Below, in pieces: positions 1-7,173 of a stretch of 64,000 nucleotides of DNA. Where the stretch lies: positions 1 through 64,000 of the forward strand of contig NZ_JACIJM010000006.1 of the NCBI RefSeq assembly GCF_014199395.1, read 5' to 3'. How positions within the stretch are numbered: the first letter of the stretch is position 1; each line of letters starts with the position of its first letter. A program made the position numbers and the translations under genes. The notes below the pieces were generated by a model. It did not search any database and was not told where the DNA came from. It was given only the letters and a program-made list of their open reading frames with translations. This DNA comes from Yoonia ponticola. GTDB lineage: Bacteria; Pseudomonadota; Alphaproteobacteria; Rhodobacterales; Rhodobacteraceae.

Positions 1-2
1 AG

Positions 3-95
3 CACACGAACAACGGCATGCTGTCACCGGTTGACTATGAAATGAAACAGCAGAAAATGAACAAGGCAGGCGTCTAGGAAGTTAGGGGCACCTCA
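3..95 (+). mobile_element. 3' remnant of an IS3-family insertion sequence
   Basis: The window opens inside a reading frame that ends at a TAG at 75-77. Its last 24 residues include the string NNGMLSPVDYE, which matches the extreme C terminus of IS3-family OrfB transposases. The 18 bases after the stop run to ...CCTCA at 95. Read on the other strand this gives a TGAGGTGCCCC start, fitting the TG...CA terminal rule of IS3 elements, so 95 is my best estimate of the element's right end. The rest of the element lies outside the window, so I cannot say whether it is intact. It truncates the phosphorylase-like gene on its right. Confidence 0.6.
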
Positions 96-97
96 TT

Positions 98-580
98 GAG
101 CTTGGTAGCCTCTTAGTTTCCGACCCAACTTGGGAGCATCAATCAGGTAAATGGAAGGGTGACGAATTTAAACTGTCACACTACCAAGAACCGTTGCAAA
201 ACAATGTGAGAACGATACTTAGTCAAATTATTTCGGAAGAACCGAGTTGTGCTAGCCTAAGAGATGGATTAGCTGGGCTGAATGGTGCTATGGAAACAGC
301 AGTAGCAATCATGCCCACAGTGTCAGGTTCTGCAGTTATCGCCTCCAATACCAAGGTAGACGAAATCAAGGAGCAGCATCGAAAAGTTGGAGGTCTTGAT
401 ATGGAGGTTTATGGTCTCTACCGAGCCGCCGCTCTGCACGCAGATAACGTGAGTTGCTTTGCTGCAAAAACTGTCGTTGATCTCGCAAACGAAGATAAAG
501 GAGATGACCTTCACCATTCTGGCGCTGTATTTTCCGCACGCTTTGTAGCTAAAGCAATACCGCGAATTCTTCGTGGTTAG
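98..580 (+). pseudogene. 5'-truncated nucleoside phosphorylase/nucleosidase-like gene
   Basis: The open frame runs from the IS boundary (last upstream in-frame stop at 83-85) to a TAG at 578-580. An internal TTG at 194 could start a 128-residue product, but recognisable protein sequence continues upstream of it (SLLVSDPTWEH), so the gene has lost its 5' end. The C-terminal part contains SGSAVIAS, then KVGGLDMEVYGLYRAA, then AKTVVDLANEDKGDD. These are typical of the purine/uridine phosphorylase superfamily (MTA/SAH nucleosidase-like), with the ME pair in the ribose-binding position and the D of VVDLA in the base-binding position. It is probably nonfunctional. Base composition looks more AT-rich than the core genes further right, which would suit acquired DNA. 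Confidence 0.6.
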
Positions 581-741
581 TTTTGAGGCAAGAAGCCCGA
601 AGATCTATCGATGGAATTGATGGCCCTTTTTCAAACCAGCGTACGGGTCTGCTAGCGTCTGCAGCGAAGCTTTCTTGGTATAACGACCGGCAAACGATCT
701 CTTCATAGGCATGGAATCTAGTCTGCGAACCGCTTTGGGTT

Positions 742-1200
742 TTATTGATCTATCCGAACAGCGTTGCTAAACATGTTGCCTGGCCTCTCGTAGGGCTTAT
801 CTTCGCGCTTACTAACGTCCCCACCGATATTCTCTACCCAGCCAAAGAACATGTGCGCATCGCCATAAACTGGCAACGTACTCACTATGGTTTCGTTTGC
901 AAAACGCCACATAGTCTTCAAAAAGCAATGCAATCTAAACGGATGCGCGGCGAGGTTTCGCCCTTTGCGTTCCAGAGCGTCAATGATTATCACATTCTGG
1001 TTCCCGTGATCAAAACGGAGATGATCGCACGTGGTCGCAACTTTCATGGCCTCTTTTAAAGCGTCCCGACCAAAATGATCACGCAAACCGGCTACTGTCA
1101 AAATACCATGCTCGGTTATCCATAGTTCTTGTGATGAAATCCAAGCAATGTTTGCAAGCTGATTATGAATTTTCAGTTGGTATGATTTTGTTTCTCTCAC
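742..1200 (-). CDS. hypothetical protein, 152 aa, second gene of a truncated pair
   Basis: It starts at a GTG at 1200 that overlaps the stop of the upstream frame by 4 bp (GTGA), a classic translational-coupling arrangement and the main reason to believe it. The protein has no signal peptide or membrane segment. It is mixed in composition with several aromatic residues (WISSQELWITEHG near residues 20-32, HMFFGWVENIGGD near residues 116-128). I do not recognise the family. The plus-strand frame at 745-1059 is its shadow. The gene sits in the IS-bounded patch and ends about 160 bp from the phosphorylase fragment in a tail-to-tail layout, so the two are not one transcript. Confidence 0.45.
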   Translation of the reverse strand: MRETKSYQLKIHNQLANIAWISSQELWITEHGILTVAGLRDHFGRDALKEAMKVATTCDHLRFDHGNQNVIIIDALERKGRNLAAHPFRLHCFLKTMWRFANETIVSTLPVYGDAHMFFGWVENIGGDVSKREDKPYERPGNMFSNAVRIDQ

Positions 1201-1421
1201 GGTCTTTCTCCTAGCTTGTCATAATAAATATGCTGAGCATTTTGTATGGTCATATCTTCGGTAATTCTTAGACAAGCCAACCAATCGTTGGGCGTCCACT
1301 TGGTGTAGTTGATAGCAGCTTCATAGAGCGTATCTGGTCGTTCTGAGTGTTGCACCTTGAACTGGTCCCTCCACTGTTCGTAAAAATGCCGCTGATCACT
1401 TGTCAGGTCGGCTAAGAGGTC
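1197..1421 (-). pseudogene. 3' fragment of an unknown gene, cut by the IS at 1422
   Basis: An uninterrupted frame of 74 codons runs from the IS edge at 1421 to a TGA at 1197-1199. It looks protein-like (HFYEQWRDQFKVQHSE, then INYTKWTPNDWLACLR) and overlaps the next gene by 4 bp, so it is best read as the C terminus of the first gene of a two-gene operon. The rest was lost when the IS or an IS-mediated deletion arrived. I do not recognise the family. No start codon is left upstream, so it is unlikely to be expressed as a native product. Confidence 0.45.
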
Positions 1422-1481
1422 TGAGCTGCTGCCGGTTTCGTGGACACCGAGATAAGGTGTTTATGAGATTGGAGATCAGCG

Positions 1482-1754
1482 ATGACGAGAAGAGTTTACA
1501 GCTGAGAATATAAACGCGAGGCGGCACAGCTTGTGACGGCTCGCGGAGTGAGTGTCGCACAAGCGGCCAAAGATCTGGATGTGCATGCAACCGTGCTGCG
1601 CCGATGGGTGCGTGAGTTTGGATCAAACGGGCCAAACGCCTTCCCAGGCAACGGTCAGCTGAAACCAGATGACGAAGAGCTTCGCAGCCTGAGACGTGAG
1701 GTCGCAAAGCTGAAAGCGGAGCGTGACATATTAAAAAAGGCCGCCGCCCGCTGA
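1482..1754 (+). pseudogene. IS3 OrfA (transposase subunit A), interrupted
   Basis: ATG at 1482 begins MTRRVYS, then a TGA at 1503-1505 interrupts the frame where relatives have Arg (one C-to-T change would explain it). After the stop the frame continues with EYKREAAQL and a helix-turn-helix (VAQAAKDLDVHATVLRRWV), then a leucine-zipper-like stretch ending ERDILKKAAA. The true C terminus, TFARDHL followed by TAATG, is displaced into another frame by the palindromic insertion at 1753-1785. The A-rich run at 1731-1737 resembles the slippery site that many IS3 elements use to make the OrfAB fusion. Two lesions make a functional OrfA unlikely. Confidence 0.75.
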
Positions 1755-1785
1755 CCGGCAGCACATGCTTGCATGTGTGAGAGGG
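1753..1785 (+). repeat. Palindromic mini-insertion, copy A, inside the 3' end of OrfA
   Basis: The segment reads GACCGGCAGCACATGC-TT-GCATGTGTGAGAGGG, with a perfect 7-bp stem (1762-1768 with 1771-1777) and a 2-nt loop. Removing about 37 bp here would restore a normal OrfA C terminus (KKAAA joined to TFARDHL) and the TAATG overlap with OrfB, so it looks like an insertion into the IS. A near-identical sequence lies at 2823-2856 in the other IS, in the same orientation relative to transposase transcription. Confidence 0.7.
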
Positions 1786-1808
1786 ACCTTCGCCAGGGAC
1801 CATCTGTA

Positions 1809-2666
1809 ATGTTCGGGTTTGTTGCGAAGCACCGAGGGGTTTGGCCAGTGAGTTGGATGTGTGATGCGCTCGGTGTGTCACGAAGTGGGTTCCATGCGTG
1901 GCTGACGAGACCGCGCAGCGCCCGTGCGTTGCAAGACGAACTGCTTGGCGCCGCTATCAGGGCGAGCTTCGTGCGATCTGATCGGACCTATGGCGCGCGC
2001 CGCGTTTGGCATGACGTCCTTGCTGAGGGCTTTGAATGTGGTCTGCATGGCATTGAACGGTTGATGCAAATGAATGCCCTCAGGGCGCGTCCGCGCCGCC
2101 GTCAGCTCCCAAAGGATGTGGGCGAGCGATCCAGTATTGCGCCAAACGTGCTTGAACGTGAGTTCAAAGCAGAGGGCCCAAACCAAAAATGGGTCGCCGA
2201 CTTCACTTATATCTGGACCGCCGAAGGTTGGCTTTACGTTGCTGTGGTCATTGATCTGTTCTCGCGTCGCATCGTCGGCTGGTCGATGAAAGATGCCATG
2301 ACAGGGCAGATGGTTACTGATGCCCTGATGATGGCGATCTGGCGCAGAGGGCGACCAAAGGAACTGCTGCATCACTCGGATCAGGGTAGCCAATATACCA
2401 GTGAACCGTTCCAGAGGCTAATGGCGGACAATGGCGTCACCTGCTCGATGAGCCGGTCGGGCAATGTCTGGGACAACGCTGCAGCGGAAAGCTTCTTCTC
2501 ATCGCTCAAAATCGAACGTGTGAAGCGCAAAGTCTACCGGACCCGTGATCAAGCCCGTGCGGATGTGTTCGATTACATCGAGCGTTTCTACAATCCGACA
2601 CGTCGTCACTCGACCATAGGATATTTAAGCCCTATGCAATACGAGGAGAGAGCGATGAAAGCTTAA
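1809..2666 (+). CDS. IS3-family transposase OrfB (DDE integrase core)
   Basis: I chose ATG 1809, where the ancestral TAATG junction with OrfA lies. An upstream in-frame ATG at 1773 falls inside the palindromic insertion. The 285-residue protein has the N-terminal HTH_21-type region (GFVAKHRGVWPVSWMCDALG), then the integrase core with the three acidic residues in ADFTYI, HSDQGSQYTS and NAAAESFFSSLK, and the IS3 signature ending FYNPTRRHSTIGYLSPMQYE. The catalytic set looks complete, but in IS3 elements activity needs the OrfAB frameshift fusion, and OrfA is broken here. The protein by itself may be made but is unlikely to transpose the element. Confidence 0.85.
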   Translation: MFGFVAKHRGVWPVSWMCDALGVSRSGFHAWLTRPRSARALQDELLGAAIRASFVRSDRTYGARRVWHDVLAEGFECGLHGIERLMQMNALRARPRRRQLPKDVGERSSIAPNVLEREFKAEGPNQKWVADFTYIWTAEGWLYVAVVIDLFSRRIVGWSMKDAMTGQMVTDALMMAIWRRGRPKELLHHSDQGSQYTSEPFQRLMADNGVTCSMSRSGNVWDNAAAESFFSSLKIERVKRKVYRTRDQARADVFDYIERFYNPTRRHSTIGYLSPMQYEERAMKA

Positions 2667-2696
2667 GTTGCCGTCCACGAAACCAGCAGCAGCTCA

Positions 2697-3136
2697 CAGA
2701 TACAAAAACCCACGCCGAACAGGGATATAGGTGATGTCACTGCACCAAACATGGTTCGGCCGCGTGATTGGTCGCTTCCGGAGCAGGTATGGATAAATGC
2801 GGTGCTGAGGGTGCTTCTTGCCCCCTCTCACACATGCAGAGCATGTGTTGCCGGTCTATGGGTATTCGGGCTCTTGTAGATGGCCTGTAACCCCATCAAA
2901 CTCAGCAGCCGCCGCACGCGGTGGCGGCCTGCATGGAACCCATTTCTGGGCAAGTAGGCTGTGATCTGTCGGCTTCCGAAGAACGGGTATTTTGTGAACA
3001 CGCGGTCGATCTCATTCATCAGTTCCAACGTCTCTGCGTTCACGCCCACTGGGGCATAATACAGGGATGACCGGCTGATCTTCAGCAGCTTACACTGCCT
3101 GGTCAAACTCATGTCCGTGCAATCCCGATTGATCAT
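2697..3136 (-). pseudogene. IS3 OrfB transposase fragment, disrupted by a palindromic insertion
   Basis: From ATG 3136 the frame gives MINRDCTDMSLTRQCKLLK, SRSSLYYAP and FFGSRQITAYL, typical of the N terminus of IS3 OrfB. After YKSPNT it runs into the palindrome at 2823-2856 and stops. Past the insertion, in another frame, the transposase resumes as KKHPQHRIYPYLLR and VWCSDITYIPVRRGFLYL, which includes the first catalytic Asp of the DDE triad. The sequence is then cut at the junction with the other IS, where a TGA is formed. The second and third catalytic residues are absent. Confidence 0.8.
2823..2856 (-). repeat. Palindromic mini-insertion, copy B, inside OrfB of the second IS
   Basis: Read on the minus strand it is GACCGGCAACACATGC-TCT-GCATGTGTGAGAGGG, with a perfect 8-bp stem (2830-2837 with 2841-2848). 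It differs from copy A by one substitution and one loop base. Transposase sequence resumes on the far side in a shifted frame, so it is an insertion and not part of the IS. It has the same orientation relative to the host transposase as copy A. Confidence 0.7.
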
Positions 3137-3170
3137 TGTTTTCGTTCAGACGGGCTCATCGCCTCTCGGG

Positions 3171-3469
3171 TCATTGCTGCGCAATACCCTGTCGGTAATA
3201 CATCAGCCCTTGTGACAAAAAATCATTTTCCACCGCCACCTTGCCGATCTTCGCGTGCAGTTCTTTGACTTCGGCTTCGTTATCCTCAGCCTTCCTGACT
3301 TTGTCGGAAAAAACACCCGTCAGGCCATCAATTGCCTGCCGCTTCCACGTCGTCACCTGCGTTGGATGCACTTTGTGCTTGTAATCTCTTGCGCCGTCTT
3401 GTCTCCACGAAGCGCCTCAAGCGCTACCGTGGCCTTAAACTTATCTGAAAAACTGCGTCTCTTCGTCAT
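3171..3469 (-). pseudogene. IS3 OrfA of the truncated element, frameshifted
   Basis: ATG 3469 starts MTKRRSFSDKFKATVALEAL, the usual N terminus of a large OrfA subfamily. The frame breaks near 3390-3400, where relatives have an Ala-Lys-His-type segment, and continues one frame over as VHPTQVTTWKRQAIDGL to the stop at 3171. A small deletion explains the break. The remaining helix-turn-helix is thus split over two frames and the gene is not expected to work. Confidence 0.75.
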
Positions 3470-3535
3470 TTCTGTATCCTGTCTTCAAGGTTGGATACAT
3501 CTTAGCACGCTGCCCAAATTTGCAGGACCACTTCA

Positions 3536-3832
3536 CTCTACGTCCACCGTTTTCATGTTCCTCACACTTTTTGACTAATCTGGCCGTAAACGCGGTCTAG
3601 TGACATTCACGAATTCTCATCCAATTCGACAATTGATACACCATTGTGTCACATTGTCGTCCATGTTACCAAAACGTCATTGTTGGCGCGTATCCGTTTG
3701 GTTGTCGTTGCATATTTTGCCATTCAATCGGTTGACAGATGCGTACGGTGGCGACGACGATGGCACGGTAAGCTAACAAGTTCAGCGATGGCCGGGGAGG
3801 GTCATTCTTAATAAAGCGGGGGGAGGAGCTGT
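3536..3832 (+). promoter_or_regulatory. Upstream region of the TRAP transporter operon
   Basis: This gap of 297 bp between the IS end and the first TRAP gene contains no credible gene. A TTGACA sits at 3732-3737 but no good -10 box follows at the usual distance. The strong purine-rich ribosome binding site (GGGGGGAGGAG) lies just before ATG 3833. No operator is recognised. IS material ends only about 300 bp upstream, so part of the native control region may have been replaced. Confidence 0.3.
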
Positions 3833-4432
3833 ATGTCAGTCCTGTTTGGGTTATTGTGGCCGTTGGAGCGCATCAACGCGACTTTGCTTGCTATCGGCAA
3901 AGTCATCGCGATTGCAGCGCTCGCCATCATGGTGTGTTTAATCCTAGGTCAAGTTTTCTTTCGTTACATACTCAATGACGCGCCCAATTGGACCGAAGAA
4001 GCCGCGCGTTTTGGCATGCTTTGGATGGCTGGATTGATGGCGCCTTTGGCCTATCGCATGGGCGGTTTTGTCGGGATCGACATGCTTGAACGCGCATTGC
4101 CGCGTGCGCTCTCTGGTCTGTTATCTTTAATCCTAATGTGTCTGACGATGTGGGTTCTGTTCATTGCTTGGGAACGCGGACTTAATAATCACCTCGACAC
4201 GATTTCTGGGAAAGGCTGTTCAGCGTCGTTGCGCTGGCCTTTCGGCATCGAGATCGGGAAATGTGGTGCTAAATTTCAGAACAGGTTTCAATACGCATCG
4301 CTTTGGGTCGGGGTAAATCTGCTTATCTTGGTGAACTTCGAACTTATCATTCGCCAACTTATCATGCTGGCCGGGCAAGGCGACCGTCTGTCGCGCCTGA
4401 CTGCGGACGAAGATATTGCAGGAGCTTCATAA
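3833..4432 (+). CDS. dctQ: TRAP transporter small permease (DctQ family)
   Basis: This 199-residue membrane protein has four hydrophobic segments in the DctQ pattern: residues about 20-45, 65-80, 85-110 and 150-175. The family hallmark FFRYILNDAPNWTEEAARF lies near residues 43-61. In TRAP transporters the small subunit pairs with the large permease to import organic acids or related solutes, driven by a sodium gradient and fed by a periplasmic receptor. A cysteine-containing loop (SGKGCSASL, then GKCGAKFQ, residues about 124-147) precedes the last helix. The gene has a strong Shine-Dalgarno sequence, and its stop overlaps the next start by one base (TAATG). The substrate cannot be told from sequence. 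Confidence 0.85.
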   Translation: MSVLFGLLWPLERINATLLAIGKVIAIAALAIMVCLILGQVFFRYILNDAPNWTEEAARFGMLWMAGLMAPLAYRMGGFVGIDMLERALPRALSGLLSLILMCLTMWVLFIAWERGLNNHLDTISGKGCSASLRWPFGIEIGKCGAKFQNRFQYASLWVGVNLLILVNFELIIRQLIMLAGQGDRLSRLTADEDIAGAS

Positions 4433-5970
4433 TGCTGCTTTGGTTCCTTCCTTTATTTCTCGTTCTCATCATGGTCGGCTTGCCGGTCGTATTTGCATTG
4501 CTGGTTTCGCCCTTCGCGTTAATCATGCTCGAAGGCGACACCCGCAATGTCGTCGCGGGGTTGTACCGTAACTTCTACAACGGAATGGATAGTTTTCCGT
4601 TAATGGCGCTCCCGTTTTTTATGCTTGCTGGCGAGGTCATGAACCGCGGCGGGATCACTGTTCGACTGGTCGAGTTTTCCCAAGCATTCATGGGGCATAT
4701 GCGCGGTGGTCTCGCTCACGTGAACATCCTGTCCTCAATCTTATTCGCAGGCCTGTCTGGGTCTGCGGTCGCTGATACCTCGGCGCTGGGATCAACGCTG
4801 ATCCCTGCGATGGAAAAAAACGGCTATAGCCGCAAGTTTGCCGCCGCGATCACGGCTGCGTCGTCGGTTATTGGGCCGATCATTCCGCCGTCCGGCATCA
4901 TGATTATTTACGCCTACATCATGGGCGAAAGCGTGGCAGCGCTGTTCCTTGCCGGTATCGTTCCCGGCATTTTGGTTGGGGTCGGATTGATGATCATGGT
5001 TCGTCTGATGGCTGACCGCTATGACCTGCCCAAGGCCGAACGGATCGTCCAAAAAGACCAAACCATGACGCCACTTGAGGCTTGGGTCAGTTTTTTCCTT
5101 ATTCGTGTTAACATCGCGGGATTGCTCTACGCGATTTCAGGTCTCGTCACTCAGTTTATCCCACAACAAGTGAACGGCTGGTTAATTTTTCTCATCGGTC
5201 TGCCGATTGCACATGCCATCGCGACTGCGACCAAAGCGCGTGTGAGCCATGATTTTCGTATCGTCTGCAAAAAAGCCATCGCGCCGCTGCAAACGCCGAT
5301 CATCATTCTTGGCGGGATCCTCGTTGGGGTATTCACACCAACCGAAGCCTCTGCGGTTGCGGTCGCCTATGCGCTGATCGTCAGCTTCTTTGTTTTGCGG
5401 TCGATGAACGGTAAAGACCTGATCGAAGTCCTTGCAAAGTCAGCGCTTTCCACCTCGGCGGTCTTGCTTCTCGTAGGGGCGGCTGTGGCCTTTAAAACGG
5501 TCGTCAGCCTATCCTATGCGCCGCAAATCCTGTCTGATTACATCCTGTCACTGTCCGAAAACCCGCTGATCTTGCTGTTTCTGATTAACATCCTGTTATT
5601 CATTGTCGGCATGTTCCTCGATGCTGGGCCCGCGATCATTATCCTTGGGCCGATCTTGGGCCCGATTTTTGTCGACCTCGGTGTTCACCCCGTCCATTTC
5701 GCGATCATTATGTCAGTTAATCTGACCGTCGGGTTGGCGACGCCGCCTATGGGGCTTGTGTTATTCGTGGCTTCGACAGTGTCCGGCGAAAAGGTTGAAA
5801 CCATCGCCAAAGCAATCTTGCCATTTCTTGCGGTCGAAGTTCTCGTGATTTTCCTCATCACATATATTCCGGCGATTTCGATGACCGTGCCGTATCTTTC
5901 TGGCTTTTTGGGTTGCGGCCCAGAGGTCGGTTTCTCTGCGTGTATCAGCCCTGTGCCGGTACCAAACTGA
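4432..5970 (+). CDS. dctM: TRAP transporter large permease (DctM family)
   Basis: I chose ATG 4432, one base into the dctQ stop. The longer in-frame start at 4303 lies inside dctQ and adds hydrophilic sequence. The 512-residue product is highly hydrophobic with about a dozen transmembrane spans. It carries DctM signatures: FPLMALPFFMLAGEVMNRG (residues about 52-70), LSGSAVADTSALGS and the AASSVIGPIIPPSGIMI loop. The second half holds GVFTPTEASAVAVAYAL and NLTVGLATPPMGLVLFV. It forms the ion-coupled transport channel. The C-terminal tail after the last helix (GCGPEVGFSACISPVP) is longer than usual for the family. A 22-bp gap separates it from dctP. Confidence 0.88.
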   Translation: MLLWFLPLFLVLIMVGLPVVFALLVSPFALIMLEGDTRNVVAGLYRNFYNGMDSFPLMALPFFMLAGEVMNRGGITVRLVEFSQAFMGHMRGGLAHVNILSSILFAGLSGSAVADTSALGSTLIPAMEKNGYSRKFAAAITAASSVIGPIIPPSGIMIIYAYIMGESVAALFLAGIVPGILVGVGLMIMVRLMADRYDLPKAERIVQKDQTMTPLEAWVSFFLIRVNIAGLLYAISGLVTQFIPQQVNGWLIFLIGLPIAHAIATATKARVSHDFRIVCKKAIAPLQTPIIILGGILVGVFTPTEASAVAVAYALIVSFFVLRSMNGKDLIEVLAKSALSTSAVLLLVGAAVAFKTVVSLSYAPQILSDYILSLSENPLILLFLINILLFIVGMFLDAGPAIIILGPILGPIFVDLGVHPVHFAIIMSVNLTVGLATPPMGLVLFVASTVSGEKVETIAKAILPFLAVEVLVIFLITYIPAISMTVPYLSGFLGCGPEVGFSACISPVPVPN

Positions 5971-5992
5971 CAGCATCTATAGGGAGAATAAA

Positions 5993-7057
5993 ATGCTGAA
6001 AACTCTATCAAAGGTCGCTGCGACCGCCGCGTTTCTAACTGCGCCACTTGCAGCGTGGGCGGACGGGCATCAAGAATTCACTATCCGCGCGACTGCCAAC
6101 TCAAATGAGAACGACGAAGACTACGACGGACTGGTTGTCTTTAAAAACTACGTCGAATCCGCGTCGAATGGCCGTATCGGGGTCGAGCTGTTTATCGGCA
6201 CGCAGCTCTGTTCCGGCGGGGCTGAGTGCCTCGAAGGTGTGGCCGAAGGTTCGATTGATGTGTTCGTGACCACATCAGGTGGTGCCGCTGGTATCATGCC
6301 TTTCGTTCAAGTTCTTGACCTGCCTTATCTGATGTCTGACGACCGCGTGGCAGAGGCCGTTTTGACTGGCGATTTCACACGCACGATGCGCGACATGGGG
6401 CTTGAGGCCACTGACGGCGCATTGCGTCTGATGACCATTGGTAACACGGGTGGCTGGCGCAACTTTGCCAACACCCAACGCCGTGTCACTGGCCCAGCTG
6501 ACATGGAAGGCCTGAAAATTCGGACCGTTGTCGCTGATCTGCCGCAGGAACTGGTGCGTGCGATGGGCGCTTCCCCGACACCGATCCCATGGCCCGAGCT
6601 TTTTACATCGTTCCAAACCGGTGTCGTTGAAGGGTCCAAAAACGGTATCACTGATATCATGAGCATGAAGTTCCCTGATGCAGGGCTTCAGTACCTCACA
6701 CTCGACGGTCACGCCTACATGGGCGCGTTGTGGTACATGAACAATGAAAACTTCCTTGGCATGCCAGAAGACATGCGCCGTGTTGTTGTTGATGGGTTCT
6801 CCCAATTGCAGCAAGCGACATTTGCTTCGCCAAAGCGCAAGTCGATTGAGGCTTATCAAGCCTTTGTTGAAGGTGGCGGCGACTTGTATGTGCCATCACC
6901 AGAAGAAAAAGCAGCTTTCGCTGAGGCTGCCACCCCAGTTCAAGGTTGGTTCCGCGAAAACGTAGACGGGGGTGATCAAGTCCTCGACGCGTTGATCGCA
7001 GCTGTTGAAGTGGCCGAATCCGACCTTGCAGCAGAATACGCAAGCGACCTGAATTAA
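5993..7057 (+). CDS. dctP: TRAP transporter solute-binding protein (DctP family)
   Basis: A Sec signal peptide (MLKTLSKVAATAAFLTAPLAAWA, residues about 1-23) precedes a mature periplasmic receptor of about 330 residues. DctP features include the GxxAxG-type motif around LCSGGAECLEGVAEGSIDV, the loop IGNTGGWRNFANTQRRV, and LKIRTV with the arginine that normally salt-bridges a substrate carboxylate. SFQTGVVEGSKNG, a family-conserved stretch, follows. It delivers substrate to the DctQM permease encoded immediately upstream. The receptor is the last gene here, whereas in many TRAP operons it is first. A rho-independent terminator follows. The ligand is unknown. Confidence 0.87.
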   Translation: MLKTLSKVAATAAFLTAPLAAWADGHQEFTIRATANSNENDEDYDGLVVFKNYVESASNGRIGVELFIGTQLCSGGAECLEGVAEGSIDVFVTTSGGAAGIMPFVQVLDLPYLMSDDRVAEAVLTGDFTRTMRDMGLEATDGALRLMTIGNTGGWRNFANTQRRVTGPADMEGLKIRTVVADLPQELVRAMGASPTPIPWPELFTSFQTGVVEGSKNGITDIMSMKFPDAGLQYLTLDGHAYMGALWYMNNENFLGMPEDMRRVVVDGFSQLQQATFASPKRKSIEAYQAFVEGGGDLYVPSPEEKAAFAEAATPVQGWFRENVDGGDQVLDALIAAVEVAESDLAAEYASDLN

Positions 7058-7078
7058 ACGTTAATACGCAACGACAAA

Positions 7079-7107
7079 GGGCCGCCCATCGCGGGCGGCC
7101 CTTTTTT
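7079..7107 (+). terminator. Rho-independent terminator of the TRAP operon
   Basis: A perfect 9-bp stem, GGGCCGCCC with GGGCGGCCC, has a 5-nt loop and is followed by six T residues. It lies 22 bp after the dctP stop. Confidence 0.92.
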
Positions 7108-7173
7108 CATGGGTAATCTTGTCGATCTTGCACTGCTCAGCTACGGTTCGACCAACAAAAAACGGAGAACATC

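Larger units (their letters stand above)
1422..2696 (+). mobile_element. IS3-family insertion sequence, 1275 bp
   Basis: The ends are imperfect inverted repeats: the left begins TGAGCTGCTGCCGGTTTCG and the right, read inwards, begins TGAGCTGCTGCTGGTTTCG. Between them lie an OrfA-like helix-turn-helix frame and an OrfB DDE transposase, the standard IS3 layout. The flanking bases (GTC at left, CAG at right) do not form the usual 3-5 bp target duplication. The left neighbour is a truncated host gene and the right neighbour is the inside of another IS, so the locus was rearranged after insertion. OrfA carries an in-frame stop and both orfs are separated by a palindromic insertion, so the copy is probably inactive. 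Confidence 0.85.
2697..3535 (-). mobile_element. Truncated second IS3-family element
   Basis: Reading leftward from 3535 the element begins TGAAGTGGTCCTGCAAATTTG, a typical IS3 terminal repeat, followed by OrfA and the first half of OrfB. It stops abruptly at 2697, where the right end of the neighbouring IS begins, so its distal part is missing. It belongs to a different IS3 subgroup from the 1422-2696 element: both terminal repeats and proteins differ. OrfA is frameshifted and OrfB contains the palindromic insertion, so the copy is dead. Confidence 0.8.

Noticed and set aside
745-1059. Plus-strand frame of 104 codons opposite the 152-residue gene
   Set aside because: The minus-strand frame has a coupled upstream frame and a GTGA overlap; the plus-strand one has no ribosome binding site or family resemblance.
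1396-2393. Minus-strand frames across the IS at 1422-2696
   Set aside because: They are antisense to the transposase genes and have no family likeness.
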